Below, one piece after another: positions 13,817-20,130 of a stretch of DNA of 27,809 nt (position 1 is its first letter; every line of letters starts with the position of its first letter). The notes under the pieces are model-generated. The model was not told where the DNA came from, made no database searches, and saw only the letters and a program-made list of their open reading frames with translations. This DNA comes from a virus. Both the position numbers and the translations under genes were made by a program. The stretch is taken from positions 1 through 27,809 of IMG/VR virus record IMGVR_UViG_3300042392_001498. The stretch is one strand, 5' to 3'.

Positions 13817-14581
13817 ATGAACTTTTATTTAATTAATCAAGATATAGAACTGATCTCAGAAATGGAGGATGCTGGTGTTGCTGGGAATCTCTTTACATAT
13901 CATACAGGAGAAACTGATTTTTTTACAAAAATAGCAAGATACATTAATCCTCGTCAAAAAATTAAATATATGGTTGCTATTAGACCGCATGTTTTATCAC
14001 CAGAGTATTTAGTTAGAATACATAAGTCTATTAAAGAAATTTCTAAAGAAGACAGATTACAAATAAATCTAATTGCTGGTGATATAGGACATAATTCAAA
14101 AGAAAAAGAAATAGAATGGACTTTAGGACCAATAACAAATAAATCAACCACAAAAGAAAGATCTAATTATCTTATAGAGTATATAGATTTATTAAATAAA
14201 CTGCCACAAAATAAAAAACCAGACTACTATATCTCTATAAGTAATGAGTTTCTTCTTGAAGCGTCATTAAAACATAATGCCAAGATGCTTATTCCATGGG
14301 GGCAAGAAATATACAATAAAATTGATTTACCATATGACAAAGTTATGATTTCTTTGGCTCCTGTTATTAGAAAAACACAAGAAGAGTTAGAAAATTTAAC
14401 CGAATATAATCTAGAAGAAATAAAAAATGTTAGGTTTACCTATGAAACGCTGACTAATTTAGTAAATAAATTTAAAGATCAAGGAATTAAAGAAATAATT
14501 TTTGGTGCTAGGAATAATGAAGATGTTAAAAGAAGCATAGAGTTTGTTAAAGAGTACAACTACAGTAAAGGAAAAAATTAA
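13817..14581 (+). CDS. Luciferase-like (LLM) flavin monooxygenase
   Basis: 254 aa. Core of the bacterial-luciferase/SsuD TIM barrel: KIKYMVAIRPHVLSPEYL, then ISKEDRLQINLIAGDIG, which match the conserved 'ALRPg..SP..aA' and 'R..iNlV.G' stretches of SsuD. It lacks the usual first strand (FHW type) and is shorter than the 330-380 aa family norm, so it may be a reduced form. LLM enzymes use FMNH2 and O2; no flavin reductase is visible. It directly follows two 2OG oxygenases, and the same two chemistries are fused in one protein at 23223-24650. Confidence 0.72.
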   Translation: MNFYLINQDIELISEMEDAGVAGNLFTYHTGETDFFTKIARYINPRQKIKYMVAIRPHVLSPEYLVRIHKSIKEISKEDRLQINLIAGDIGHNSKEKEIEWTLGPITNKSTTKERSNYLIEYIDLLNKLPQNKKPDYYISISNEFLLEASLKHNAKMLIPWGQEIYNKIDLPYDKVMISLAPVIRKTQEELENLTEYNLEEIKNVRFTYETLTNLVNKFKDQGIKEIIFGARNNEDVKRSIEFVKEYNYSKGKN

Positions 14582-14739
14582 TGAAAGACATTGTCTTATC
14601 AATACTAACAGGTTTTGGATGTGGCGTAGTATTTGCTGCATTCAAATTGCCAGTACCAGCACCACCAGTTTTTGCGGGAGTCGCAGGAATTATTGGTTTA
14701 TGGATTGGCTTTACAGTACTAACAAAAATAATATCCTAG
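14581..14739 (+). CDS. XapX-domain membrane protein
   Basis: 52 aa, start shared with the LLM stop (TAATG). Matches the XapX family: a first helix SILTGFGCGVVFAAF, the PVPAPPVFAG loop, then GIIGLWIGF in a second helix. XapX proteins are tiny two-helix membrane proteins of unknown function. The stop is followed at once by AGGAGG for the next gene. Confidence 0.8.
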   Translation: MKDIVLSILTGFGCGVVFAAFKLPVPAPPVFAGVAGIIGLWIGFTVLTKIIS

Positions 14740-14749
14740 GAGGAAAATT

Positions 14750-15034
14750 ATGAATACAACACAACTAAAAGCAGCACTAGCATCTTACGGACGATCAGTC
14801 CTTGGAGCAGCGATTGCTCTTTACGCTTCAGGCGTAACAGATCCAAAGACACTTGCTTACTCATTGCTTGGAGCCATCGTGCCCGTAGCAATCAGAGCAG
14901 TTAACCCTAATGACAAAGCGTTTGGCAAGTTGCCAGATGCTACTGAGGTTGACATTGCAGTTAAAACTGCAAAGGTAGTCAAGAGACCTGCAGCAAAGAA
15001 GGCTCCTGCTAAAAAGGCAGCAGCAAAAAAGTAA
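14750..15034 (+). CDS. Holin-like membrane protein with Lys/Ala-rich tail
   Basis: 94 aa. Two moderately hydrophobic helices (about residues 16-28 and 35-50) are followed by a basic tail of AAKKAPAKKAAAKK type, giving a charged C-terminus like many holins. A strong AGGAGG Shine-Dalgarno precedes it. A hydrolase-less position means lysis is only one option; a histone-like tail binding DNA at the membrane is another. Confidence 0.7.
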   Translation: MNTTQLKAALASYGRSVLGAAIALYASGVTDPKTLAYSLLGAIVPVAIRAVNPNDKAFGKLPDATEVDIAVKTAKVVKRPAAKKAPAKKAAAKK

Positions 15035-15046
15035 ACCATTAGATTG

Positions 15047-15077
15047 GCAGGTCTGTTTATTTGACAGGCCTGCTTTT
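15047..15077 (+). terminator. Rho-independent terminator with -35 box in its loop
   Basis: Stem GCAGGTCTG (15047-15055) / CAGGCCTGC (15065-15073), one G-U pair, loop TTTATTTGA, then TTTT. It ends the holin-like gene's transcript. The -35 TTGACA of the Hsp20 promoter begins in its loop. Confidence 0.85.
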
Positions 15078-15089
15078 CTATGCTATAAT
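15061..15089 (+). promoter_or_regulatory. Perfect consensus promoter TTGACA-17-TATAAT for hsp20
   Basis: TTGACA (15061-15066), 17-nt spacer, TATAAT (15084-15089). Start near 15096 gives a leader that opens with a hairpin (TACCT-CCC with GGGGGGTA, loop GAAT, around 15095-15118) and ends with AAAGGGGA before ATG 15147. Confidence 0.88.
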
Positions 15090-15146
15090 ATTTATACCTG
15101 CCCGAATGGGGGGTAAATTAACTTATTCGCTTGAAAGGGGAATAAC

Positions 15147-15551
15147 ATGGTAAAAACAGCACTGGATCTTTTTAATGATCCATTTTTTAATACCTTCTCA
15201 AACCTACAGAAGGTAACAACAACAACAAACTATCCACCTTACAATCAGATTAAATTAAATGACAAAGAGTATATTCTTTCATTTGCTTTGGCTGGTTTTT
15301 CTAAGGATGATGTCTCAGTGTCGCTAGATAATCGCAAACTTACAATCAAGGGCGAGAAGCAGGATGCTGAGTTACCAGAGGGTGCAGAGTATCTACATAA
15401 GGGCATTGCTGCTCGTAAGTTCACTGATATCTTTACTCTTCCTGAGTTTGTCGAAGTTGTTGGGGCTGAATTCAAGGACGGTATTTTAGATATCAGACTT
15501 GAAAAACAGATCCCAGAAGATAAACTACCAAAAACTATTGAAATTCAGTAG
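15147..15551 (+). CDS. Hsp20/alpha-crystallin small heat-shock protein
   Basis: 134 aa. The alpha-crystallin domain covers residues 30-122, with YILSFALAGFSKDDV, KLTIKGEK and the family signature GILDIRLEKQIP; the C-terminal IEI motif that bridges oligomers is present (TIEIQ). It holds unfolding proteins in an ATP-independent way. Hsp20 genes are frequent in phages of aquatic bacteria. It has its own consensus promoter and a strong AAAGGGG site, so it is probably highly expressed. Confidence 0.92.
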   Translation: MVKTALDLFNDPFFNTFSNLQKVTTTTNYPPYNQIKLNDKEYILSFALAGFSKDDVSVSLDNRKLTIKGEKQDAELPEGAEYLHKGIAARKFTDIFTLPEFVEVVGAEFKDGILDIRLEKQIPEDKLPKTIEIQ

Positions 15552-15557
15552 TATAAT
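15552..15557 (+). promoter_or_regulatory. -10 box TATAAT of a possible RNA gene
   Basis: TATAAT overlapping the last base region of the Hsp20 stop. A start near 15563 would lie at the base of the first stem of the RNA described next. No clear -35. Confidence 0.55.
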
Positions 15558-15562
15558 AGTAA

Positions 15563-15677
15563 ACATTCCGCTATGAGACTTTAGAAGGTTTTACAACGGA
15601 TGTTCCCTTGACGGGAAAGTTAGCGGGAGTTGAATCTTCGTGGCTAATAGACCTGAGCAGTAGTCTATAAACTGCTC
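15563..15677 (+). ncRNA. Possible structured noncoding RNA
   Basis: About 115 nt with no ATG-led ORF, less AT-rich than its surroundings and full of pairings. AACAT-U-CCG (15562-15570) pairs with CGGATGTT (8 bp, one bulge). TTCCC-TTGAC-GGGAA is a tight hairpin, then TTAGC pairs with GCTAA. TAGAC/GTCTA and GAGCAGT/ACTGCTC (15655-15661 with 15671-15677) are alternative, mutually exclusive 3' hairpins, which could act as a switch or a terminator. A TATAAT lies directly in front. I do not recognise a known RNA family. Confidence 0.42.
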
Positions 15678-15682
15678 ATTTA

Positions 15683-16381
15683 CTATGAATTTCTTTTTAT
15701 ATATATCTCATGAAATCCAAGTTCGTGTAAAACTATAGCATCAACAGACCAATTGTTGTTAAAATGCAAAAATTCATTTACGCTTTGATATATGCCTACA
15801 TGCACATCATAATGAACAGCATCATAGTTCATGTAAGAAGTAAATCCCACAACTCCACCGATGTTGACTATTTTAGAACAATGTTTTAAAATATTTCTGA
15901 TTAAAATCCTATCAGTTTCGGCATCAAAAAGAATTAGATCATACTTTTTATTTAATGTAAAAAATACTTTTTTCATATCTCCATTTATTGTGTTTACGTT
16001 GGGGTGATAAGAAAATTTATTTTTTATATATTGTTCATGCGTTATTGAACTATCTTCTGGAGCATCCCCCCCTGGCTCTCTAGTACCCTCAGCATTATTG
16101 TATAAATCTAATAGGTCTGCACTTTTAGCGCTTGTCGTGTCTATAAACATTTTAGCCGACCAGCCATAGCCAACACCAACCTCTAAATATGATATATTTT
16201 TATTTAAGGTTTTTGCATATTCATATTTTGAATTAAATAGTTTTGCATTGTTTAACTGAATTTGAGATATAGAAAATGCTTTTTCCATCTCATTATATTT
16301 ATACTTGGTTTCTTCATCATACCCAATAGGATCTTTTATTTGTTTACCTTTAGACCAGTTGTTAAGTTTTGAGTTTTCCAT
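15683..16381 (-). CDS. Class I SAM-dependent methyltransferase
   Basis: 232 aa from ATG 16381, which lies 7 nt after a TATACT and is the natural leaderless start; the frame stays open upstream but runs through the -10 box. Motif I is YLEVGVGYGWS (65-74), an acidic residue follows in ADLLDLY (92), and motif IV is KYDLILFDAE (147-155), as in the Methyltransf_24 group. Aromatic/N-linked target motifs (NPPY/DPPY) of DNA methylases are absent, so a small-molecule, sugar or protein substrate is more likely. It stands alone, opposite to its neighbours. Confidence 0.8.
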   Translation of the reverse strand: MENSKLNNWSKGKQIKDPIGYDEETKYKYNEMEKAFSISQIQLNNAKLFNSKYEYAKTLNKNISYLEVGVGYGWSAKMFIDTTSAKSADLLDLYNNAEGTREPGGDAPEDSSITHEQYIKNKFSYHPNVNTINGDMKKVFFTLNKKYDLILFDAETDRILIRNILKHCSKIVNIGGVVGFTSYMNYDAVHYDVHVGIYQSVNEFLHFNNNWSVDAIVLHELGFHEIYIKRNS

Positions 16382-16388
16382 ATATACA

Positions 16389-16394
16389 AGTATA
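16389..16394 (-). promoter_or_regulatory. -10 box TATACT, near-leaderless (7 nt to ATG)
   Basis: TGA-TATACT on the minus strand, 7 nt before ATG 16381 of the methyltransferase. Confidence 0.6.
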
Positions 16395-16406
16395 TCACCA
16401 CCACCG

Positions 16407-16530
16407 TATAATCTGGTAGTACAATAGACATGTCCCACACAGGACCTTAGTGATGGATTAGTTACCCATTGGATAGAGACCGTGGCGCAAGTCAGGTGAA
16501 TTGCCTGTGTGGGGCCCTAATATTGCAGGG
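16407..16530 (+). other. Structured intergenic element, possible RNA
   Basis: TATAAT at 16407-16412 could start a + strand transcript near 16419. A 12-bp inverted repeat, 16432-16443 with 16504-16515 (CCCACACAGG / CCTGTGTGGG plus two more pairs), encloses 60 nt. The element lies between the divergent methyltransferase and HNH genes. It may be an RNA, an operator, or the footprint of HNH-linked mobility. Confidence 0.35.
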
Positions 16531-16536
16531 TATAAT
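16531..16536 (+). promoter_or_regulatory. -10 box TATAAT, near-leaderless (7 nt to ATG)
   Basis: Perfect TATAAT, 7 nt before ATG 16544 of the HNH gene. It fixes the start against an open frame reaching back to 16469. Confidence 0.65.
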
Positions 16537-16543
16537 AGAAGCA

Positions 16544-16810
16544 ATGACTGACAAAGAGTTAGACCATTATAATAAGCAGCAATATAAGAAGATGCTTGCT
16601 AAGATAAAAGAGGATTCTGGCTGTGTGGACTGTGGGGTTGGTAACCACATAATCCTAGACTTTGATCACATAAGAGACAAAAAATATAATATATCCAGGA
16701 TGATCCATGATGGTTTTTCGTGGAAGGCTATCAAGAAAGAGATCGAAAAGTGTGAAGTGGTTTGTGCTAATTGTCACAGAATAAGAACTCACCTTCGCTT
16801 AAATGGCTAA
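16544..16810 (+). CDS. HNH endonuclease
   Basis: 88 aa from ATG 16544. Zinc-finger HNH fold: Cys27-x2-Cys30 (CVDCG), Asp41-His42 in DFDHIRD as the catalytic part, and Cys74-x2-Cys77-His78 (CANCHRIRTH). Length and layout match small free-standing phage HNH nucleases, either homing or packaging-linked. No terminase lies nearby, so homing is more likely. Its end overlaps a frame upstream of the cupin gene. Confidence 0.9.
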   Translation: MTDKELDHYNKQQYKKMLAKIKEDSGCVDCGVGNHIILDFDHIRDKKYNISRMIHDGFSWKAIKKEIEKCEVVCANCHRIRTHLRLNG

Positions 16811-16818
16811 GAGTGTGC

Positions 16819-16824
16819 TATAAT
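16819..16824 (+). promoter_or_regulatory. Leaderless -10 TGC-TATAAT (6 nt to ATG)
   Basis: Extended -10 box, 6 nt before ATG 16831, 8 nt past the HNH stop. Confidence 0.75.
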
Positions 16825-16830
16825 TTTTGT

Positions 16831-17472
16831 ATGACGATAGTTACAAAAAAAGACCTAATAAGTGCTAAAAAAGAACGAAAACTTTTTGTTGTAAAAGATT
16901 TTTGTAAAGATTTTCCTTCATGGAAAGATGTAGACAATTTTTATGATCTTGCAAAAGAAAGCAAGACTATAGACTACAACTCTATTGGAACTTTTGTAAT
17001 TGAAGAAGATCCAAGGGTTTTTGATTATTATAAAAAAGCAATATCAGACATTTCTTTATTTTACAAAGGCCATATTATGTTTTCAATGATGATAGTTCAT
17101 TTTATAAATAGAAACGATAATAAGATGATAGACAAAAACCTAAAAAACCTTTTTTCAAAATTTACTATAGACAATGCTAAAAAAATTCCAGAAGAACTTA
17201 CAATTAAAGACGACGGGGTAGATGGATGGCCAACTGAATGGTGGGATCCTACAGTGCATTCAGATGCAGAAGATAGATTCTTTATTCAGGGTAGTGGACA
17301 AAGCCTATGGAAGGTTTTCCATGATGATAAAAAACTAAATTACGAGGTGTTGTTAAGCCCTGGGGACATGACATTTATACCAAAGGGCGTAATTCATAGT
17401 GTTGAATCAATGTGCCCAAGGCACTCAGTAAGCATAGCCTTCTCTGACGACCCAGAGATTCTTAAGGCATGA
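16831..17472 (+). CDS. Cupin/JmjC-like 2OG oxygenase
   Basis: 213 aa from the leaderless ATG 16831. The C-terminal part has a cupin metal site: His143 and Asp145 (TVHSDAEDRFFIQ), then GSGQSLWKVF, a PGDMTFIPKGVIHSV strand with His189, and HSVSIAFSD. This HxD...H plan with an FIQ..G...W strand is typical of JmjC/cupin_4-type 2-oxoglutarate hydroxylases. The N-terminal part is helical and of unknown use. It would be the sixth putative 2OG-type oxygenase domain in the window but is not close in sequence to the GNS family. Confidence 0.72.
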   Translation: MTIVTKKDLISAKKERKLFVVKDFCKDFPSWKDVDNFYDLAKESKTIDYNSIGTFVIEEDPRVFDYYKKAISDISLFYKGHIMFSMMIVHFINRNDNKMIDKNLKNLFSKFTIDNAKKIPEELTIKDDGVDGWPTEWWDPTVHSDAEDRFFIQGSGQSLWKVFHDDKKLNYEVLLSPGDMTFIPKGVIHSVESMCPRHSVSIAFSDDPEILKA

Positions 17473-17478
17473 TATAAT
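17473..17478 (+). promoter_or_regulatory. Leaderless -10 TATAAT (6 nt to ATG)
   Basis: Perfect TATAAT 6 nt before ATG 17485, overlapping the end of the cupin gene. Confidence 0.75.
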
Positions 17479-17484
17479 TATGTT

Positions 17485-18354
17485 ATGCTAAAAGAAGGCG
17501 ATTTCGCAATGACAGCCCATGGGTCTGATGAAGAGGTCCACATTGGTCAGGTAGTTCATGTAATGACAGAAGGTATGCTTGGTATTCCAGGAGGAGAGTA
17601 TTCTCTTGAGGCTACTCCAGAAAATCCAGCAGTACTCATACAATTATTTGAACAAGAAGAAAATGGTTTTTGGGAAGCAACAAATCTATACACAGGATGT
17701 ATGATGTCATTGATGGTTGCTATTGATCCACTACCACAAGAGCCAGACTCTTCAGAAGTTGCTATGGCAATGTATGATTCATCAATTGGTAAATCGGATT
17801 GCTGCCCAGAAAATATTTCTAAGCAAGCACCTTGTTGGGATGGATATGTTCAAAGAGGAATGAAGCCAGGAGACAATGGTAAGCCAGTTCCTAATTGTGT
17901 ACCTGCTGCAAAAGCAGATGATCTATTTGAAGATGATGACACAGTAGAATATGATGAAGATTCAGTGTCAAAGGCTGAAGGATACTCACCACCAGCAGGA
18001 GCAAGATCTGCTGCTCGTAGAGCAATTAAGTTTAAGGAAGATGGAAAAGCAAATGGTGCTGGAACATCTGTAGGTTGGACTCGTGCAGGGCAGTTAGCAA
18101 GAGGAGAATCAATCTCTCTCAGTACTGTTAAGAGAATGTACTCATACTTCTCACGCCATGAAGTAGACAAGAAGGGTAAGGACTGGGGCAACTCAGCAAA
18201 CCCATCTAACGGATACATCATGTGGCTTGCATGGGGCGGAGACGCAGGATACTCATGGTCACGAGGAATTGCTAACCGTGAAAGAGATAAGGCTTTGTTT
18301 GCTGATTTTGGCAAGGATTACACAAAGGTACAAACAGAAAGACACACACTCTAA
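17485..18354 (+). CDS. Phage head-protease-associated protein (C-terminal module)
   Basis: 289 aa. N-terminal 90 residues form a beta-rich domain (HIGQVVHVMTEG). About 116-141 hold a CWDGY...GKPVPNCVP motif often found in phage prohead protease and portal proteins. Residues 165-270 carry another phage module: PPAGARSAARRAIKFKED, GWTRAGQLARGE, KRMYSYFSRHE, and GYIMWLAWGGDAGYSW. This module usually trails capsid maturation proteases, but I see no protease catalytic domain here, so it may be a detached module. Read from a leaderless transcript. Confidence 0.7.
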   Translation: MLKEGDFAMTAHGSDEEVHIGQVVHVMTEGMLGIPGGEYSLEATPENPAVLIQLFEQEENGFWEATNLYTGCMMSLMVAIDPLPQEPDSSEVAMAMYDSSIGKSDCCPENISKQAPCWDGYVQRGMKPGDNGKPVPNCVPAAKADDLFEDDDTVEYDEDSVSKAEGYSPPAGARSAARRAIKFKEDGKANGAGTSVGWTRAGQLARGESISLSTVKRMYSYFSRHEVDKKGKDWGNSANPSNGYIMWLAWGGDAGYSWSRGIANRERDKALFADFGKDYTKVQTERHTL

Positions 18355-18488
18355 TGCCAAAGAAAAAAGCAGCAGCGTTTAATCCAGTTCAGATCAAAGA
18401 TGGCTGGATTGTTAGACTATACAAAGATGGTCGGATTAAGTCTAAAGTTGCACCATACGAACCAAAACATCCTAAAAAATATAATTAG
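18354..18488 (+). CDS. 44-aa basic protein
   Basis: Starts on the last base of the previous stop (TAATG). MPKKKAAAFNPVQIKDGWIV then a Lys-rich end. It overlaps the convergent TipAS-like gene by 4 nt. Unknown; coupling with the head-like gene supports it. Confidence 0.65.
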   Translation: MPKKKAAAFNPVQIKDGWIVRLYKDGRIKSKVAPYEPKHPKKYN

Positions 18489-18880
18489 TCTGGAAGTTTA
18501 TACATATAGACCATCATTAACTTCATAAAATGTTTTGTTAATCCAGGATGAAATCTATCAAAAAAATGTAAGAATTTTTCATCAGTTTGACATGAATGGA
18601 TAAGTTTTATAATAAAAGTTTTGTTTACTATAAAAAACCACTCGTCTACATGCTTAATAAAAAGATCAAAACAGTTTTCTGAAGCCTTATCTTTTAGTGG
18701 AGTATTGTGTAAAACTAAATTAACAAGAGTCTGCATTAAATGAGTTGCTTCTTCAGACATTGATACCCAGTCATCTTTAGAAAAATTAGACAGGCTTTCT
18801 TTACACTGAATAACTTGTGTATCGTTTGGATAAAAATCCATCCATCCACGCCACAATTCGTTACAGTTTACCTTTTCCAT
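18485..18880 (-). CDS. TipAS-like effector-domain protein
   Basis: 131 aa from ATG 18880, 6 nt after TATAAT; an in-frame GTG at 18898 overlaps the -10 box and is rejected. All-helical, and its order of motifs follows the TipA-S antibiotic-recognition domain: DDWVSMSEEATHLMQTLV, NCFDLFIKHVDEWFF, the helix after it, DEKFLHFFDRFHPGLTKHF. TipAS domains normally follow a MerR DNA-binding domain; here the domain stands alone, as in some albicidin-binding proteins. A sequestering or sensor role is inferred. Confidence 0.72.
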   Translation of the reverse strand: MEKVNCNELWRGWMDFYPNDTQVIQCKESLSNFSKDDWVSMSEEATHLMQTLVNLVLHNTPLKDKASENCFDLFIKHVDEWFFIVNKTFIIKLIHSCQTDEKFLHFFDRFHPGLTKHFMKLMMVYMYKLPD

Positions 18881-18886
18881 AAAACA

Positions 18887-18892
18887 ATTATA
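18887..18892 (-). promoter_or_regulatory. Leaderless -10 TATAAT (6 nt to ATG)
   Basis: Minus-strand TATAAT, 6 nt (TGTTTT) before ATG 18880. Confidence 0.75.
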
Positions 18893-18908
18893 CACCACAA
18901 ATATCTAG

Positions 18909-18981
18909 TACCCCTGGCAGGAATCGAACCTGCGACGCATGGCTTAGAAGTCCATCGTTCTGTCCACTGAACTACAGAGGT
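18909..18981 (-). tRNA. tRNA-Arg (TCT)
   Basis: Acceptor ACCTCTG / CAGGGGT, D arm, anticodon loop CTTCTAA (TCT), T stem GCAGG/CCTGC with loop TTCGATT, discriminator A. The last anticodon-stem pair is an A-G mismatch. Reads AGA, a codon these genes use heavily. Confidence 0.92.
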
Positions 18982-19049
18982 TTGTGTTAAGCAGTAATCA
19001 TGCTTTTATTATTCATCAATTTGGCAGGTTTATAAGGTTACAACTAAAA

Positions 19050-19607
19050 TTAAAGTATGATTTTTTTTTCTAAAAGTTTGTTATAATAAAAATAACACAG
19101 ATCAGTGTCAAGATTATCTAACAAACTATTATCATAATTTTTTAAAGATTTGCTTGATGGAACATAATTTTTAAATTTAGAAATGTGACCTCTATTAAAC
19201 AAACTATATTCATTTTTATCTATGTTTAACAAACTTAATATTTTTTTAACTACAGGTTCTGGATATGTTACAAGATCATTAAAATCTATAACGTAGTCTG
19301 CATTTTCACATAAAAAAGCATACATAAGGACATAGTCCGTTATCCTTTGAATAGTTAAAAATATATCCGCTACCCCATGGTGTATTGCTAAATAAGAAGA
19401 AATGCTATCTATTGGATCTCGGGCTATTGTTATTATTACTCTTTGTTTATTGTTATTTTTATCAAACAGTTCATCTAAAAAGTGAGACCTGCTAAAATGA
19501 ATTCCTTCTATTTCATATAGAGTATCGTCAAAAAAATGCATCCCACTCCTAGGATATGTAAGCACATGAGGCACAATTTTATTTTTATTTACATTTCTTA
19601 CATTCAT
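19050..19607 (-). CDS. Sulfotransferase-like protein
   Basis: 185 aa. The 5'-phosphosulfate loop is TYPRSGMHFFDD (17-28) and the 3'-phosphate site is IARDPIDSISSYLA (61-74), the two PAPS-binding marks of sulfotransferases. The rest is short, about two thirds of a usual enzyme. It would move a sulfuryl group from PAPS to a hydroxyl or amine of a sugar, lipid or small molecule. A 16-codon relic of a similar gene lies at 23027-23077. Leaderless start. Confidence 0.8.
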   Translation of the reverse strand: MNVRNVNKNKIVPHVLTYPRSGMHFFDDTLYEIEGIHFSRSHFLDELFDKNNNKQRVIITIARDPIDSISSYLAIHHGVADIFLTIQRITDYVLMYAFLCENADYVIDFNDLVTYPEPVVKKILSLLNIDKNEYSLFNRGHISKFKNYVPSSKSLKNYDNSLLDNLDTDLCYFYYNKLLEKKIIL

Positions 19608-19613
19608 ATGTTA

Positions 19614-19642
19614 ATTATACCCTTATAAAGTAGATTTGTCAA
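19614..19642 (-). promoter_or_regulatory. Consensus promoter TTGACA-17-TATAAT, leaderless
   Basis: Minus strand TTGACA (19642-19637), 17-nt spacer, TATAAT (19619-19614), 6 nt to ATG 19607. Confidence 0.88.
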
Positions 19643-19648
19643 ACTTGG

Positions 19649-19719
19649 AGCGAGTGACCAGAATCGAACTGGCACTATCTGCTTGGAAGGCAGAGACACT
19701 ACCATTATGTAACACTCGC
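19649..19719 (-). tRNA. tRNA-Gly (TCC)
   Basis: Acceptor GCGAGTG / CACTCGC, anticodon stem CTGC/GCAG with loop CTTCCAA (TCC), T arm with TTCGATT loop, discriminator T. Reads GGA, abundant in these genes. Confidence 0.93.
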
Positions 19720-19723
19720 TTAG

Positions 19724-19797
19724 TACACCAGGTAGGACTTGAACCTACGATAACCGAATTATGAGTTCGGGGCCTTAACCAACTTGGCTACTGGTGC
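19724..19797 (-). tRNA. tRNA with CAT anticodon (Met, or Ile2)
   Basis: Acceptor GCACCAG / CTGGTGT (G-U first pair), anticodon stem CCGAA/TTCGG with loop CTCATAA, T arm TAGGTTCAAGTCCTA, discriminator A. Elongator Met is the likely reading; lysidine-modified Ile2 cannot be ruled out by eye. Confidence 0.9.
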
Positions 19798-19803
19798 TAG
19801 ACT

Positions 19804-19947
19804 TTATTTAATTAGTAAGCCAAAAAATGTGCCAAGCAAAAAGCATAAGATTCCTACACTAGAATAGTAGTATGTTTTCATATGTTCTTTAATAATGTAG
19901 CGCTTTACTTCTTTTGATATTTTATTTAAGTCGTCTTGATCTACCAA
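19804..19947 (-). CDS. 47-aa membrane protein, TTG start
   Basis: TTG start 7 nt after TAGGAG, which overlaps the previous stop. Charged N-terminus (MVDQDDLNKISKEVKR), then one hydrophobic helix SSVGILCFLLGTFFGLLIK at the end: a tail-anchored microprotein. Last of three genes in a small operon. Confidence 0.7.
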   Translation of the reverse strand: MVDQDDLNKISKEVKRYIIKEHMKTYYYSSVGILCFLLGTFFGLLIK

Positions 19948-19958
19948 TTATTTATCTC

Positions 19959-20126
19959 CTAAACATTTTGAGATGCCCGAAAAACGGACTGTTGAATAAT
20001 TTGCTCTCTTAAGAAAGCCTGCTGTCTTTCAAATTTAGATGAGTGTGGTTTAGCCTGAACTCTTTTTTTGTTTTTGTTTGCTCTTTTAATCTTATGCTGA
20101 GACACTTTGTTGTTAGATTTTTTCAT
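19959..20126 (-). CDS. 55-aa basic microprotein
   Basis: Begins 4 nt after the preceding stop. MKKSNNKVSQHKIKRANKNK then a Gln-rich helix. Highly basic N-terminal half suggests nucleic-acid contact. No family recognised. Confidence 0.65.
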   Translation of the reverse strand: MKKSNNKVSQHKIKRANKNKKRVQAKPHSSKFERQQAFLREQIIQQSVFRASQNV

Positions 20127-20130
20127 TAGA

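Noticed and set aside
15572-15669. Open frame through the candidate RNA
   Set aside because: No ATG or GTG start; a TTG lies midway, without Shine-Dalgarno, and the stems argue for RNA. Kept as a possible refutation of the RNA.
16469-16543. N-terminal extension of the HNH protein from TTG 16469
   Set aside because: It reads through the TATAAT box; ATG 16544 is the better leaderless start.
18881-18898. GTG start giving MVYNCF before the TipAS-like protein
   Set aside because: Same reason: it spans the TATAAT.
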